From: CAVPCY01 sp963702525
GTDB lineage: Bacteria > Actinomycetota > Coriobacteriia > Anaerosomatales > PHET01
Direction of reading: 5' to 3'
DNA length: 64,000 nucleotides
NCBI GenBank assembly: GCA_963702525.1
Contig: CAVPCY010000014.1
Location: 1 to 64,000 of the forward strand
Shown here: piece after piece, positions 8,765-19,192 of the stretch
Numbering within the stretch: the first letter of the stretch is position 1
Layout: each line of letters opens with the position of its first letter
Program-made: the position numbers and the translations under genes
The notes under the pieces: generated by a model
The model's input: the letters and a program-made list of their open reading frames with translations, nothing else
The model's database searches: none
What the model was told of the DNA's origin: nothing

Positions 8765-11700
8765 ATGCGCCGCATAGTTCGTCACACGAACGGTGTCACC
8801 GGACGCACCCTGTTGTGGGTGGTCGGGTTCGCCATGTCCGTGATGCTCATGCCCGCGTTCGCTACTGCCATCGCACCGCCCCACGTTGTCACCGAGACGG
8901 ACACTGATGCCTGCGCGATGTGCCACCGGGCCCACAGCTCCGCCTCGACTATTGACTTCGAGGGCTCAGACGAAGCCACGTACAATGCGCTGATCGTCGG
9001 GGTCTACGACGGCACCGCTGGTGACGTCCTGCTTTGCTACGCATGTCATGGAGTCGACCAGCTCGGATCAGGGACTGACGTCGAGAGCTCGTTCGAGGCC
9101 ACCTCGCACCACGTTCTCGCCCCCGTTGGCTCCGCGTATGGGCCCTCGCCCAAGAGGTGCGGCCACTGCCACGACGCTCACGGTACCGCCCGAGACGGCA
9201 ACGACGAGCCATTCACCGCGCTGCTGGAGACTCAGGATGCATCCGGCACCGCCATCAACTCCGGCGATGCGTACTGCTCGGCCTGCCATGGGGTACGCGA
9301 CGTACTACCGCTCGGGCGACCAGTACTGCAGCGCGTGCCACATCGTCAGGTCGGGCAACCAGTATCCCGGGCTCGCCGTGTGGCAGCAGACCGCTCACAG
9401 CCGCGCACTCGCCCGCGCGGACGGGACCAAGATCACGTGCTCGATCTGCCACGAGCCTCACGGCTCGAACAACACCGCGTTGGTGGTGGGGCAGCTTGCA
9501 CCGCCCACACCCTCTGTGGCCGACACAGTGGCCGTACCCGCCAACGACCGTTGGCTGTGCTACGGGTGTCACGCGAACGCGCAGGCGAAGTACCCGGGCG
9601 GGCTCGTCCATGAGAGCTCTGCGCACGGGGCGACCACCCAGACGGTACCGGTCGGCACCGAGTGGGCGACGCGTCTGCCGGTGGGCTCGCCCGCCTACGG
9701 AGCGTCTCGTTGGCGAGTGCCAGACGTGCCATGCGCCTCACGGCGTCGACGACGGGTCGGGCACGCCTATCGCCAAGCTCCTGAAGGCGAAGGGCACCGC
9801 TCTGTGCTACACGTGCCACGGCACGGGGTCGACGATCGCCACCGACATGCAGTCGATGGACCCCACCGTCGCCGCCGGAGTCCCGGAGGTCATCGTGGGG
9901 TTCGGGGCTAGCGCCTCGACAGTGCAGTTCGGCCGCGTGCAGGTGTACTCGCGACAGACGGCCGCTCAAGCCACTCTGGACCAAGCGCGTGAGTTCCTCA
10001 CGGGCAGCATCGGTCCAGTGACGACCGGCGACTTCGACGGTGATGGCGTGCCCGAGCTGCTCGTGGCGCGCGACGGTGCCGCTGCCGTCACCGCGATGAC
10101 CGCCTCCGCGCTCAGCGGTCTGCGAGACGATCCCGGCGACATGCTGCTTCTCGGCCCGGCGGACCACATGGTGCTGGCCGACGTGATCGACGACATCAAC
10201 AACCGTCCCGAGATCGTGACCGCGCAGGGAACTACGCTGCGGTTCTATCGCTGGAACGGCGTCTCACTCGGCTTGGTCGAATCGCTGAGCACGAGCGGGA
10301 CGATCACGGGGCTCGCGCGCGGCAACATCTTGGGCACCGACCGCGACGAGGTCGCGGTGACCACCAATGCTCCCGACAGGCTGGTGATCATCACCGGTAC
10401 GACCGGGACGCTGAGTACCGCGGGGCCGTATCCCACGCGGTTGCTGCCGAAAGGCCCCTCGGTGGGCGACATGACCGGCGACGGACTCGGCGAGATCTCG
10501 GTCGCCAACAGCGGCGAGACGACCGCCTGGCCTCGGTGTTTCTCGCTGACGGCTCCGAGTCTGCGGTGGCGTCTGAGCCCGCGACTGCGCAGCGCGCCGT
10601 TTCGACGCTCATCGGTGAAGTGCTGACGGCGGTCACGCCAGCGGGCACTAGCGGGGCCGAGCTCGTGGTCCTTCGAGACAACCCCAACCTCAACGTGGCG
10701 GGTTCCCGAATCTTCGTCTACCCGCAGGTCGCGGGCGGCGGCCTGGGCGCCTCCCAGTCCCGTGCGATCGGCGACTACGACAACCCCACGCAAGCCGCGA
10801 TCAGCGACGTGAACGGGGACGGACGCCCCGAGGTGCTCGTTGCGCTGGCGGGCTCGTGGTCGAAGGCGAACAACCCGTCGCCCCCGGGCGTCTTCACCCT
10901 GCGCGTGCAAGCCAACAACGCCAACATCGACGGCAACTCGCGCTTCGACGCCGCCGGTTCGGAGTCCGCAGGCAGTGGCGCGAACCTCGCGTGGATCGCG
11001 ATCGCGGACCTCGGCACCATCGGCAAGTCGAAGCACGCGGACGGCGCCGGCGCGGCGCACGTCTCGACCGAGACGGCCAACTTCGCGCGCCACGTGGAGT
11101 GCGTCGACTGCCACAACTCGCACGAGGCCACCGTGACACCGCAGCCGGCACCGCGGGTCAAGGGCCCGATGAAGGGCTCTTGGGGCGTCTCGGTCCTCAA
11201 CGATCCTCCGGGGCTGATCACCTACACCGAGAAGCCGTTCGTCGACTACGAGTACGAGGTGTGCCTGAAGTGCCACGGGACGTGGGCGGCCAGCGGTCGC
11301 ACGCGCGACATCGCCTCTGAGGTCGACACGCGCAACGCGTCGGTGCACGCGGTAGAGGAGACGTCGACCGCGTCCCAGGCGACCGCCGGATCGTTCGTGA
11401 CGTCGTCCACGGTCTGGAGCAACGACTCGGTCCTGCACTGCACCGACTGCCACGGCAACGCGGATGCCGCACAGCCCGCGGGGCCGCACATCTCGGCGAG
11501 CGCGCCCCTGCTCAACGCGCAGTACGTGGGGCTCTCGCCGACGAGCACGACGATGCTTTGCTACACCTGTCACCGCTACGACGTCTACTGCGACGGGACT
11601 GCGGATGGCCTCGCAGCCTCCAACAGCCTGTTCTACACCGGCGCGCTGGGGACGAGGCGGCTTCACAGCGAGCACGTGCTCACCCACAGCGTGAGTTGTT

Positions 11701-11840
11701 CGGCATGTCACGACAGCCATGGCTCGGCGCGCGAGCACCTGATGCGCGGTGACGTGGGCTTCACCCACAACGCGACGGGCGGTGCGTGCGCCAACGGCTG
11801 CCACACCGGCGGCGCGAGTCACGCCTACACCCGCCCCTAG
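8765..11840 (+). CDS. multiheme cytochrome c with inserted FG-GAP/VCBS propeller, frameshifted
   Basis: About 1,020 residues, secreted. ATG at 8765 precedes a basic stretch and the membrane segment LLWVVGFAMSVMLMPAFATA. The first block (8900-9850) has nine CxxCH sites: CAMCH, CYACH, CGHCH, CSACH, CSACH, CSICH, CYGCH, CQTCH, CYTCH. The middle (9890-11030) has no hemes and carries FG-GAP/VCBS-type repeats with calcium-loop motifs such as GDFDGDGVPELLVA, GDMTGDGLGEISVA and SDVNGDGRPEVLVA, typical of beta-propeller blades. The last block (11100-11830) has five more CxxCH sites (CVDCH, CLKCH, CTDCH, CYTCH, CSACH) and one CANGCH (Cx3CH). Several hemes sit in paired patterns with H.(P/S/A)HG. Frame breaks lie near 9292, 9705 and 10535. 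Likely an extracellular electron conduit whose propeller binds a partner or surface. Confidence 0.85.
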
Positions 11841-11988
11841 GATTCGCGCGCTTTTTTCACACCGATGTAAAGGGTTTCGTCGTCTCGCGCCGAAGAAGGT
11901 GCGTGAAGGACGCGCGCATTCGGTGAGCGGCAACACCGCTGTCTCGGACGCGGCGTATGATGGCTGTCTTGGAGGGGGGTGGACGATC

Positions 11989-12339
11989 GTGAGCCTGAGA
12001 AAGGCGCTTGCGGCGCTGCCCGACGACGTGGCGACACGCAACTCCGTGCGCTCGGTGGTCTCCTACCTCCAGTCCCATGAAGGCGAGCGGTTCGACGTCG
12101 AGCGCATCGGCAGGGGGACCGGGCTCGCGCAGCCGCGTGTCGAGTCCGTTTTGAGCGCTCTCGCCAGCGGCTACGTGGTAGACTGCGACGGCGACCCGCG
12201 CTTCAATTCGTGCATCTTCTCGCCCGATCCGGTCCTCTCGCTCGAGGTGCGCCGGTACCTGCGGGTCGCCGGAGGCTCCGACACCCGCTTGCAGCGTGGC
12301 GTCGATCGCTTCCGAGGGCGGTACGGCTCGGGCGTCTAG
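11989..12339 (+). CDS. small winged-helix-like protein
   Basis: 116 residues. GTG at 11989 is 9 bases after GGAGGGGGG; ATG codons further upstream lack a ribosome site. Residues about 15-70 (VRSVVSYLQSHEGERFDVER, then GLAQPRVESVLSALASGYVV) read as a helix-turn-helix followed by a wing strand and resemble MarR/ArsR-type folds, but no family signature is certain. The C-terminus is basic (RLQRGVDRFRGRYGSG). It sits between the cytochrome and a peptidoglycan-binding protein; it could be a local transcription factor. Confidence 0.5.
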   Translation: MSLRKALAALPDDVATRNSVRSVVSYLQSHEGERFDVERIGRGTGLAQPRVESVLSALASGYVVDCDGDPRFNSCIFSPDPVLSLEVRRYLRVAGGSDTRLQRGVDRFRGRYGSGV

Positions 12340-12362
12340 CCCGCGTGGGAGGACTGCTTTCG

Positions 12363-13256
12363 ATGAAGCCGGTGCGAATCGGCGATCGCGGCGCTGCCGT
12401 CGAGGACATACAGCGCCGCTTGCGCATGCTTGGCTACGACTTGGGACCCACGGGCATCGACGGCGTGTTCTTCGGGCGCACGCTCGATGCGGTTCGGGCG
12501 TTCCAGTCTCAGCACGAGCTTGCCGAGGACGGGCTTGTCGGCGACGAAACGTGGTCGACGCTCGTCGACGCCACCTTCACTCTCGGCGATCGCATGCTGT
12601 ACCTGCGCATGCCGTACTTCCACGGACACGATGTCTCCGCGCTGCAGGAAGCGCTCAACGCACTCGGGTTCGCGTGCGGGCGTGTCGACGGTATCTTCGG
12701 CGCGTACAGCGAGACCGCTGTTCGTGAGTTCCAGCGCAACGTCGGCCTGCCTCCCGACGGCATCGCGGGCCAGGACACTGTGCGCGCCTTGCTGGCGCTG
12801 CGTCACATCTGGGAGGGCAGGGACGCCGCATCGCACTCCGCGGCGCGCACCGGCCCCGTACGCGCCTGTGAGGGGCTTTCGCGCGTACATCTGGCGGTGG
12901 GGGGCCTGGACGGCGACGGGGGGTCGGTGGCGAAGCGACTCGCCAACCTCGCGCTCGCGGGCAATCCCGACGCGCACGTCGCGGTTGTGTCGCCGGGAGA
13001 GGAGCCGGAGTCCGCGGTCGGTGCCACGATCTGGATCTGCGCTCACGGCATGGCATCTGCTGTACCGGGTCGTCCGGTTGTCCGAGTGGATGCACCTGAC
13101 ACGTTCGCGTCGCGGCTACTGACAGCCTTCGCCTCGGCCAAGACGAGGTGTCCGGAGCTTGTCGTCGAGCTGGGCGAGCCGGGCGCAAACGACGAACTCG
13201 ACCAACAGCGGGCAGCCGTCAAGGTGCTCGACGCGATCTGCTCGGTCTTCGACTGA
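12363..13256 (+). CDS. protein with two peptidoglycan-binding domains
   Basis: 297 residues. ATG at 12363 follows GGGAGGA. Two PF01471-type domains are clear: residues about 5-65 (IQRRLRMLGYDLGPTGIDGV, then LDAVRAFQSQHELAEDG) and about 80-145 (LQEALNALGFACGRVDGIFG, then AVREFQRNVGLPPDG). The C-terminal half (from about residue 170) reads as an alpha/beta domain with VHLAVGGLDGDGG and FASRLLTAFASAKTRCPELV, reminiscent of the amidase_3/CwlM C-terminal fold, although the zinc ligands of amidase_3 are not evident. No signal peptide is visible, as in the actinobacterial CwlM-like regulators of peptidoglycan synthesis. It lies immediately upstream of a cell-wall hydrolase. Confidence 0.65.
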   Translation: MKPVRIGDRGAAVEDIQRRLRMLGYDLGPTGIDGVFFGRTLDAVRAFQSQHELAEDGLVGDETWSTLVDATFTLGDRMLYLRMPYFHGHDVSALQEALNALGFACGRVDGIFGAYSETAVREFQRNVGLPPDGIAGQDTVRALLALRHIWEGRDAASHSAARTGPVRACEGLSRVHLAVGGLDGDGGSVAKRLANLALAGNPDAHVAVVSPGEEPESAVGATIWICAHGMASAVPGRPVVRVDAPDTFASRLLTAFASAKTRCPELVVELGEPGANDELDQQRAAVKVLDAICSVFD

Positions 13257-13277
13257 GCGGGTCCCTCGTGCTAAAAT
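13248..13277 (+). promoter_or_regulatory. promoter for the NlpC/P60 gene
   Basis: A -35 like TTCGAC (13248-13253) and a -10 TAAAAT (13272-13277) are 18 bases apart. Transcription would start near 13284, after the in-frame ATG at 13276. This supports a downstream start for the next gene. Confidence 0.5.
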
Positions 13278-13320
13278 GCGCGGGTATGCCATGCCCCCGG
13301 TCAGCCAGGGAGGAAACGAA

Positions 13321-14336
13321 CTGACTACCCGAATCAGGGCGTTCGGAGTGCTTGTCCTCGCGGTCGCGCTGCTGCTCACGGCGGTGCCCGCGTATGCGGT
13401 GCCCGCCAGCAAGATGCAGCAGGCACGCGCCGTCAAGTCGCAGATAGACACGCTCAACGATCGCGTCGAGCGTGCTTCTGAACGCTACAACGTCGCCGCC
13501 GAGAAGCACGCCAAGGTGCTTCGGCAGAAGCGAACGGTCGCCAAGCGCCTCAAGAAGGTCGAGAAGCGCATGGGCGTCGTGCAGCGCCATCTCAACACTC
13601 GCGCGAACTCCATGTACCGTCAGAAGGGCCGATGGGCTTCGTCACCGTGCTTCTCGGCGCGGATTCGTTCGAGGAGTTCTCGGCGAACTGGGACCTGCTC
13701 AAGGACCTGAACAGCGACGACGCCGCCTCGGTGTCCGAACTCAAGGGCCTGCGCAAGCAGGCGAAGGCGGCGCACAAGGAACTCGCCAAGAAGGAGAAGG
13801 CCGCCAAGGCCCACAAGGCGGTCATGCGGCGCAACGAGCGGTCCATCCGCGCGCAGCTCGCCGCGCGCAAGCGCAAGCTCGCCGGCCTCGAGCGCGAGAT
13901 CGCCGCGATCGAGGCTGCCGAGGAAGCCGCGCGGTCGCGACGCTCGTCGTGGAGCGGTGGCGGTGGCGGCAACTTCCCGCCACCCACTCGTGCGCCGCGA
14001 AGCGAGGTCGTCTCCATCGCGAGGAAGTACCTGGGGGCCCCGTATCGCTGGGCCGCTTCCGGCCCCAACTCGTTCGACTGCTCCGGCTTCACGATGTTCG
14101 TCTACCGCCAGGTCGGCGTCTCGCTTCCCCACAGCTCGCGCGCGCAGATCGGCAGCGGACAGCGCGTGAGCCGCTCGGATCTGGCCCCTGGTGACCTGGT
14201 CTTCTTCGGCTCGCCCATCCACCACGTAGGCATGTATGTGGGCGGCGGGATGATGATTCACGCTCCCCAGACGGGCGACGTCGTGCGTATCGCATCGATC
14301 AATCGCGGCAACTATGCAGGAGCTTGTCGCCCGTAG
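13321..14336 (+). CDS. secreted NlpC/P60 peptidoglycan hydrolase, frameshifted
   Basis: Cell-wall hydrolase of about 340 residues that should cut the peptide stem of peptidoglycan. A signal peptide (FGVLVLAVALLLTAVPAYA) is followed by a long Lys/Ala/Glu-rich coiled coil (about residues 25-200), then a Ser/Gly/Pro linker, and the NlpC/P60 domain at about 14005-14330 with the catalytic cysteine in NSFDCSGF and the histidine in HHVGMYVGGG. The coiled coil plus NlpC/P60 layout resembles RipA/CwlO-type enzymes controlled by FtsEX. I place the start at a CTG (13321), 7 bases after AGGGAGG; the in-frame ATG at 13276 would lie before the predicted transcription start. One indel lies near 13625. A strong hairpin follows the stop. 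Confidence 0.8.
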
Positions 14337-14359
14337 TGTGACCGAAATCACTTCAGTCG

Positions 14360-14400
14360 ACGCCCCCGTTCTCCGATAGCGAGTACGGGGGCGTTGTTGT
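14360..14400 (+). terminator. rho-independent terminator
   Basis: A perfect 10-base stem, ACGCCCCCGT (14360-14369) with ACGGGGGCGT (14385-14394), followed by TGTTGTT. It closes the NlpC/P60 transcript. Confidence 0.8.
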
Positions 14401-14469
14401 TCGCGCTCCTTCGTGCACGTCGCCGCAACGCGAACCGACTGCGTCACATGAAACCGGGAGATGACTGGC

Positions 14470-15573
14470 GTGGCAGAGATCGACGGACTGCTCAAGGTGA
14501 TGACAGAGCGCGGGAGCTCCGACCTTCACATCAAGGTCGGCAGCCCTCCGGCTATCCGTCTCAACGGTCGGCTCATCCTGATCGGCGACATCCCTGCGCT
14601 CAACCCCGAGCAGACTCGCGTGCTCGCGCTTGGGATGATGGACGAGCGCCAGAAGGCTTCGTTCGAGAACCACCACGAGACCGACTTCGCGTACTCGCTG
14701 GCCGGTGTGGGCCGCTTCCGCGTCAACGTGTTCCACCAGCGCGGCAGCATCGGCATCACGATGAGACGGGTCGCAACCGAGCGTGCGACGGTCGAGGAAC
14801 TGGGTCTGCCGCCGGTTCTGCGCCGGCTCGCCGACGAGCAGCGCGGTCTGATCCTCGTGACCGGAACCGCAGGCTCGGGCAAGACCACCACTCTCGCGTC
14901 GATGATCGACCACATCAACCACACCCGCGAAGGTCATATCGTCACCATCGAGGACCCGATCGAGGTGCTGCACAAGGACGACAAGTGCATCATCAACCAG
15001 CGTGAGATCGGCATCGACACCGAGAGCTACGCCGATGCGCTTCGCCACGTCGTGCGCCAGGACCCCGACGTCATCCTCATCGGCGAGATGCGTGATCACG
15101 ACACCGTGTCTGCCGCTCTCACAGCCGCCGAGATCGGCAACCTCGTTCTCTCGACGCTCCATACGATCGATGCCACCGAGACGATCAACCGCGTCATCGA
15201 CTTCTTCCCGCCGTATCAGCAGAAGCAGATCCGGCTGATGATCTCGGCGACGCTCAAGGGGATCGTGTCGCTTCGGCTCATCCCGTCGATCCAAGGCGGG
15301 CTGGTTCCGGCGGTCGAGGTGCTGGTCATGACCGGCACGATCCGCGAGTACATCAACGATCCCGACAAGACCTACCTCATCCGCGATGCGATGGAGGAAG
15401 GCGAGTACTACGGCATGCAGACGTTCGACCAGTCGATGCTCAGGCTCTATCAGGACCGCAAGATCACCCTCGACGACGCGATCGCCATGTCGCAAAACGC
15501 GCATGACTTCAAGATCAAGGTCAGGCAGCTGGGCATCGACCCTCATTCAGCTGCGCAGAGCGGCGTCTACTAG
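14470..15573 (+). CDS. pilT: type IV pilus retraction ATPase PilT
   Basis: Hexameric ATPase that depolymerises type IV pili for twitching. About 367 residues, full length for the family, in one frame. GTG at 14470 (giving AEIDGLLKVMTERGSSDLHI) is preferred over the ATG at 14461 because the GGGAG ribosome site is 9 bases before it. Visible: N-terminal PAS-like fold, Walker A GTAGSGKTTT near 14870, Asp box IVTIEDPIEV, Walker B DPDVILIGEMRD, the His box LSTLHT and the PilT C-terminal motif region. AIRLNGR in the N-terminal domain is typical. No other pilus gene is in the window. It converges on the VanZ-like gene, with overlapping stop codons. Confidence 0.95.
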   Translation: MAEIDGLLKVMTERGSSDLHIKVGSPPAIRLNGRLILIGDIPALNPEQTRVLALGMMDERQKASFENHHETDFAYSLAGVGRFRVNVFHQRGSIGITMRRVATERATVEELGLPPVLRRLADEQRGLILVTGTAGSGKTTTLASMIDHINHTREGHIVTIEDPIEVLHKDDKCIINQREIGIDTESYADALRHVVRQDPDVILIGEMRDHDTVSAALTAAEIGNLVLSTLHTIDATETINRVIDFFPPYQQKQIRLMISATLKGIVSLRLIPSIQGGLVPAVEVLVMTGTIREYINDPDKTYLIRDAMEEGEYYGMQTFDQSMLRLYQDRKITLDDAIAMSQNAHDFKIKVRQLGIDPHSAAQSGVY

Positions 15574-15992
15574 CCGCTGCCGGCCCGCCGTCTCGCCAGC
15601 GTGGATTCGAGCCACGCCATGCCGAGCACCCCTGCGAGCGCTCCCAGCGTGTCGACCGCCCAGTCGGCGGGATCCGGCGTACGCATCGGCACGAACGACT
15701 GGTGGAACTCGTCGGTCACGGCGTACGCCGATGCGATGAGCAACGCGACCACCGCCGCACGAGTGCGGCTCATGTCCACGCGCAGCGCGAGGTAGAGCAG
15801 GGCGGCGAAGATCGCGTACTCCGCGAAATGGGCCAGCGAGCCGAATCGCCCCGGCACGTTCGAGCCGGGCAACGCCGACATCGAGAAGATCACTGCCGCC
15901 CACACGAGGGTGCTGCTCCACCTGACCAGCCGAGAGCGCCGCGCGTCAGCGGCGGAGGCCGTGTGGCTTTCCGGTGTCGGGGATAGAGGCAC
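15570..15992 (-). CDS. VanZ-family membrane protein
   Basis: 140 residues on the minus strand from a GTG at 15992. Four hydrophobic segments: WSSTLVWAAVIFSMSALPG, AEYAIFAALLYLALRV, AAVVALLIASAYAVTDEFHQ and VDTLGALAGVLGMAW. The conserved family motifs HFAEYAIFA and TDEFHQSFVP...DWAVDTLG are present. Family members include the teicoplanin-resistance protein VanZ and many housekeeping homologues; the substrate is unknown, and this gene is not in a resistance cluster. Its stop overlaps that of pilT. Confidence 0.8.
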   Translation of the reverse strand: MPLSPTPESHTASAADARRSRLVRWSSTLVWAAVIFSMSALPGSNVPGRFGSLAHFAEYAIFAALLYLALRVDMSRTRAAVVALLIASAYAVTDEFHQSFVPMRTPDPADWAVDTLGALAGVLGMAWLESTLARRRAGSG

Positions 15993-16071
15993 CGCGCGAG
16001 TCTAGCACCAAGCCTTGACGCGTACAGCGCCGGATGCCAGCGTAGTGAATCTTGCCGGAGAGGGGAGGGCG

Positions 16072-16989
16072 ATGAGCAGGCGGTGGTCGCTTGCGGCGGT
16101 GATCATCTCGGCGGCGTGCTTCGGGACTCTCGCGGTCCTCACGCCGCTCGCGTACTCATCTGCCAAGCCCCCGGTGTCGCCGCTCGCGCTGCTCACCTGG
16201 CGTTTCGTCATCGCTGCTCTGCTGCTCTCGACCGTAGCCATGGCGCGCGACCGTCGCTCGCTGGTCGTGCCACGCTCGGACCTCGGACGCTTCGCCCTGC
16301 TCGCCCTCACCGGCTACGGCGCGGCATCGGTGTGCTTCTTCTACGCGCTGACGTTCGCCGATGCCTCGGTCGTCGCGGTGCTGCTCTACGCCTATCCCGC
16401 ACTCGTCGCCATCGCGGGCTGGCTGTTCCTGGGCGAGAAGGTGACGTGGCTGCAGGCCGGTGCCGTCGCGGCGACCTTCCTGGGTTGTGCGCTGGTCGTC
16501 GGGCTCGGCTCGGGACAGGCATACGCATCGTGGCAGGGTATCGTCCTGGGCCTCGGAGCCGCGCTGGGCTACACGCTGTTCAACCTGCTGTCCGCGCGCT
16601 GGATGCCTGGCAGATCGCGCCTCACCATGATGGCCTACACCTTCGGCATGGCGGCGTTGGTGCCCGCAGCGGGCGCCCTGCTGAGCGGCGGGCCCGCAGC
16701 GCTGTCCACGTCGACCTGGACGGCCGCGACATGGTGGCTTCTGGGCGCGATCGTGCTCGTCCCCACCTTCGCGGCGGTCGTGCTCTACCTCGAGGGCATC
16801 GCGGGACTGGGCCCCGCCCAGGCGGCGGTCATCTCCACGCTCGAGCCGCTGTTCACGATCGCACTTGCGGCGGTCGTTCTGGGCGAGCGTCTCGCACCGC
16901 TGCAGATTGCCGGGGCCGCGCTCGTCCTTGGGGGTGTAGTGGTTGCGGAGGTTGGTGCGCGTATGGTGGAGCATCCAGCGCCGCTCTAG
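16072..16989 (+). CDS. EamA/DMT-family transporter
   Basis: 305 residues with ten predicted membrane segments arranged as two five-helix EamA repeats (LAAVIISAACFGTLAVLTPL near the start; IVLGLGAALGYTLFNLLSAR at the start of the second repeat). The end of each repeat shows the typical LGEKVTWLQ and LGERLAPLQIAGAALVL. ATG at 16072 follows GGGGAGGG. DMT transporters usually export amino acids or other small metabolites; the substrate cannot be read from the sequence. It stands alone between convergent and downstream genes. Confidence 0.85.
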   Translation: MSRRWSLAAVIISAACFGTLAVLTPLAYSSAKPPVSPLALLTWRFVIAALLLSTVAMARDRRSLVVPRSDLGRFALLALTGYGAASVCFFYALTFADASVVAVLLYAYPALVAIAGWLFLGEKVTWLQAGAVAATFLGCALVVGLGSGQAYASWQGIVLGLGAALGYTLFNLLSARWMPGRSRLTMMAYTFGMAALVPAAGALLSGGPAALSTSTWTAATWWLLGAIVLVPTFAAVVLYLEGIAGLGPAQAAVISTLEPLFTIALAAVVLGERLAPLQIAGAALVLGGVVVAEVGARMVEHPAPL

Positions 16990-17173
16990 CGGCGCGGCCA
17001 TGCGCGGATTCGCCGGCGAAGTGGTGCATTCTGGCATCACCTTCGCGTACAGTCGCACGTCTGCCGAGTGCCGGCGTCTGCGCGGGTCGCCTGACGTTTG
17101 CACCTGCACGCGCGGCGCTGGCTGTGCTCGGCTGCTGTGAAGTGACGAACTCGACCGACAAAGGGAGCTGACG

Positions 17174-19155
17174 ATGCCGCTGAGTGGCCGCATCAGACGC
17201 CTTCTCATCATCGCGGCCTCGGTGCTTGCGGTCTTCGCCGTTGCGATCTTCGCGACGGCTGCCTACGTGTACTCGCTGTCGCTCTCACTGCCGGACATCG
17301 GCGATATCAAGCCGTCGGAGTCGGTGTCCCAGAACACGATCGTCTACGCCGCCGATGGCAGCGTGCTCGCGGAATGGCATGGTGATGAGGACCGTCAGAT
17401 TCGTCGGTTCAGCCGAGATCCCTGACGGGCTCAAGCAGGCCGTTGTAGCCATCGAGGACAAGCGCTTCTACCAGCACAGCGGCGTTGACGCGGAGGCCAT
17501 CGCGCGCGCTGCCAAAGCCAACGCCGACGCGGGCACGGTGCAGCAGGGCGGGAGCACCATCACCCAGCAGCTCGTGAAGCTCGTGTTCACGACAAGGGAG
17601 CGCACGCTCACTCGCAAGATCAAGGAGGCTCTGCTGGCGTCCGAGTTGGAGAACCACACCAAGAAGGACGACGTTCTCGCTTGGTATCTCAACACCGTCT
17701 ACCTCGGCAACGGTGCCTATGGAGTTGAGAGCGCGGCTCAGCGCTACTTCGGAGTGAGTGCGCCTAGACTCACGTTGCCGCAAAGCGCGCTGCTCGCCGG
17801 GGTCATACGCTCGCCGAGCGCATACGACCCGGTCGCGAACCCCCGATGCGGCGGTCGAGCGCCGGAACCTCGTACTCAGCCAGATGAGGGAGCAGGGCTA
17901 CATAACCTCCGCGCAGGAGGCCGAGGCCTCTCGGACCGAACTCGTTCTCGCGAAGCGCAGCGATGTTCCCAAGGTCGCGCCGTACTTCGTCGAGTACGTG
18001 AAGGGCGAGCTGCTCGAGCAGTTCCCTGCCGCGCGAATCTACGGGGGCGGGCTTCGGGTCCACACGACGCTGGATCCCGCCAGGCAGCAGGCCGCCGAGC
18101 GTGCAGCCAAGCTGCTCTCGGCGAAGGGCGATCCCGAGGTGGCGATCGTGTCGCTGAGGCACGGGGACGGGTCCGTGGTGGCGATGGTAGGCGGTCGCGA
18201 CTTCGCCGAGAACCAGTTCAACCTCGCGAGCCAGGGCAAGCGACAGGCGGGCTCGGCATTCAAGCCATTCGTGCTGGTGGCGGCGTTGGAGCGCGGCGTG
18301 AAGCCCGAGCAGGTCTTCAGCACCGCACCGTATTCCGTCCCGGTGAAGGGCGGGGTGTGGCGCGTCCAGAACTACGAGAACTCGAGGCCGAAGGGGTCGG
18401 CATCGCTTCTCACCGCTACCGAGCAGTCGATCAACGCGGTCTACGCGCGTCTCATCATGAAGGTCGGGCCGGAACGAGTGGTGAAGGTCGCCAGCAAGAT
18501 GGGCATCGTCACTCCGCTCGAGGCCGACCCAGCCATAGCTCTCGGCGGCCTCAAGACCGGCGTGTCGCCTCTCGAGATGGCTTCGGCGTATGGGACGCTT
18601 GCCAATGGCGGCTACCGCGTCGCGCCGACAGGCATAAAGCGTGTCACCGATGAGGCTGGCCGCATCATCTACGAGCCCGACAACGCTCGCACGAAGGTGC
18701 TGAAGGAGTCGGTGGCAGATGAAGCGGGACAGATGCTTCACGACGTCATCGAGCACGGGACGGGGCAGAAGGCGCGCATCGACAAATGGGCCGCAGGCAA
18801 GACGGGCACGACCCAGTCTTACCGCGACGCGTGGTTCGTGGGCTGGTCGGACGACCTCGCGACGGCGGTATGGGTTGGCTATCCCCAAGCGCAGGTGCCG
18901 ATGACCAAGGTGCACGGCATCAAGGTGACCGGCGGCAGCTTCCCCGCACAGATCTGGGGTCGCTACATGAAGGCGGCGACCGGGCCGCAACCGTCCCCCA
19001 AAGCGTCTGCGAGCGGCGAGGAAGAAGCTGTCCAGCCCGTAGAAGTGCTCGTGTGCACCGACTCGATGCAGCTTGCCAACGCCCGCTGCCCGCACGTCAT
19101 GAAGATGATGCTCCCACCGGGCACGGTGCCGCAGAAGGCGTGTACGCTTCACTAG
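17174..19155 (+). CDS. class A penicillin-binding protein (PBP1A-like), frameshifted
   Basis: Bifunctional peptidoglycan synthase of about 660 residues. ATG at 17174 follows AGGGAGCT. The N-terminal membrane anchor is LLIIAASVLAVFAVAIFA. The glycosyltransferase domain (GT51) has the catalytic EDKRFYQHSGVD near 17455, QGGSTITQQL near 17545 and KIKEALLASELE. The transpeptidase domain has SxxK as GSAFKPF near 18250, SxN as SIN (EQSINAVYARL) and KTGTT near 18800. The C-terminus carries an acidic linker and CTDSMQLANARCPH, a short tail seen in many actinobacterial and clostridial PBPs. Frame breaks lie near 17400 and 17845; all active-site motifs are retained in order. Confidence 0.9.
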
Positions 19156-19192
19156 TTGACGGGAGGCGAGGGGCGGAGGCCTGCGTCGGGTC

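Noticed and set aside
10245..12041. 598-codon minus-strand frame opposite the cytochrome end
   Set aside because: Overlaps the propeller and heme region in antisense; Arg/Val/Gly-rich shadow, no motifs.
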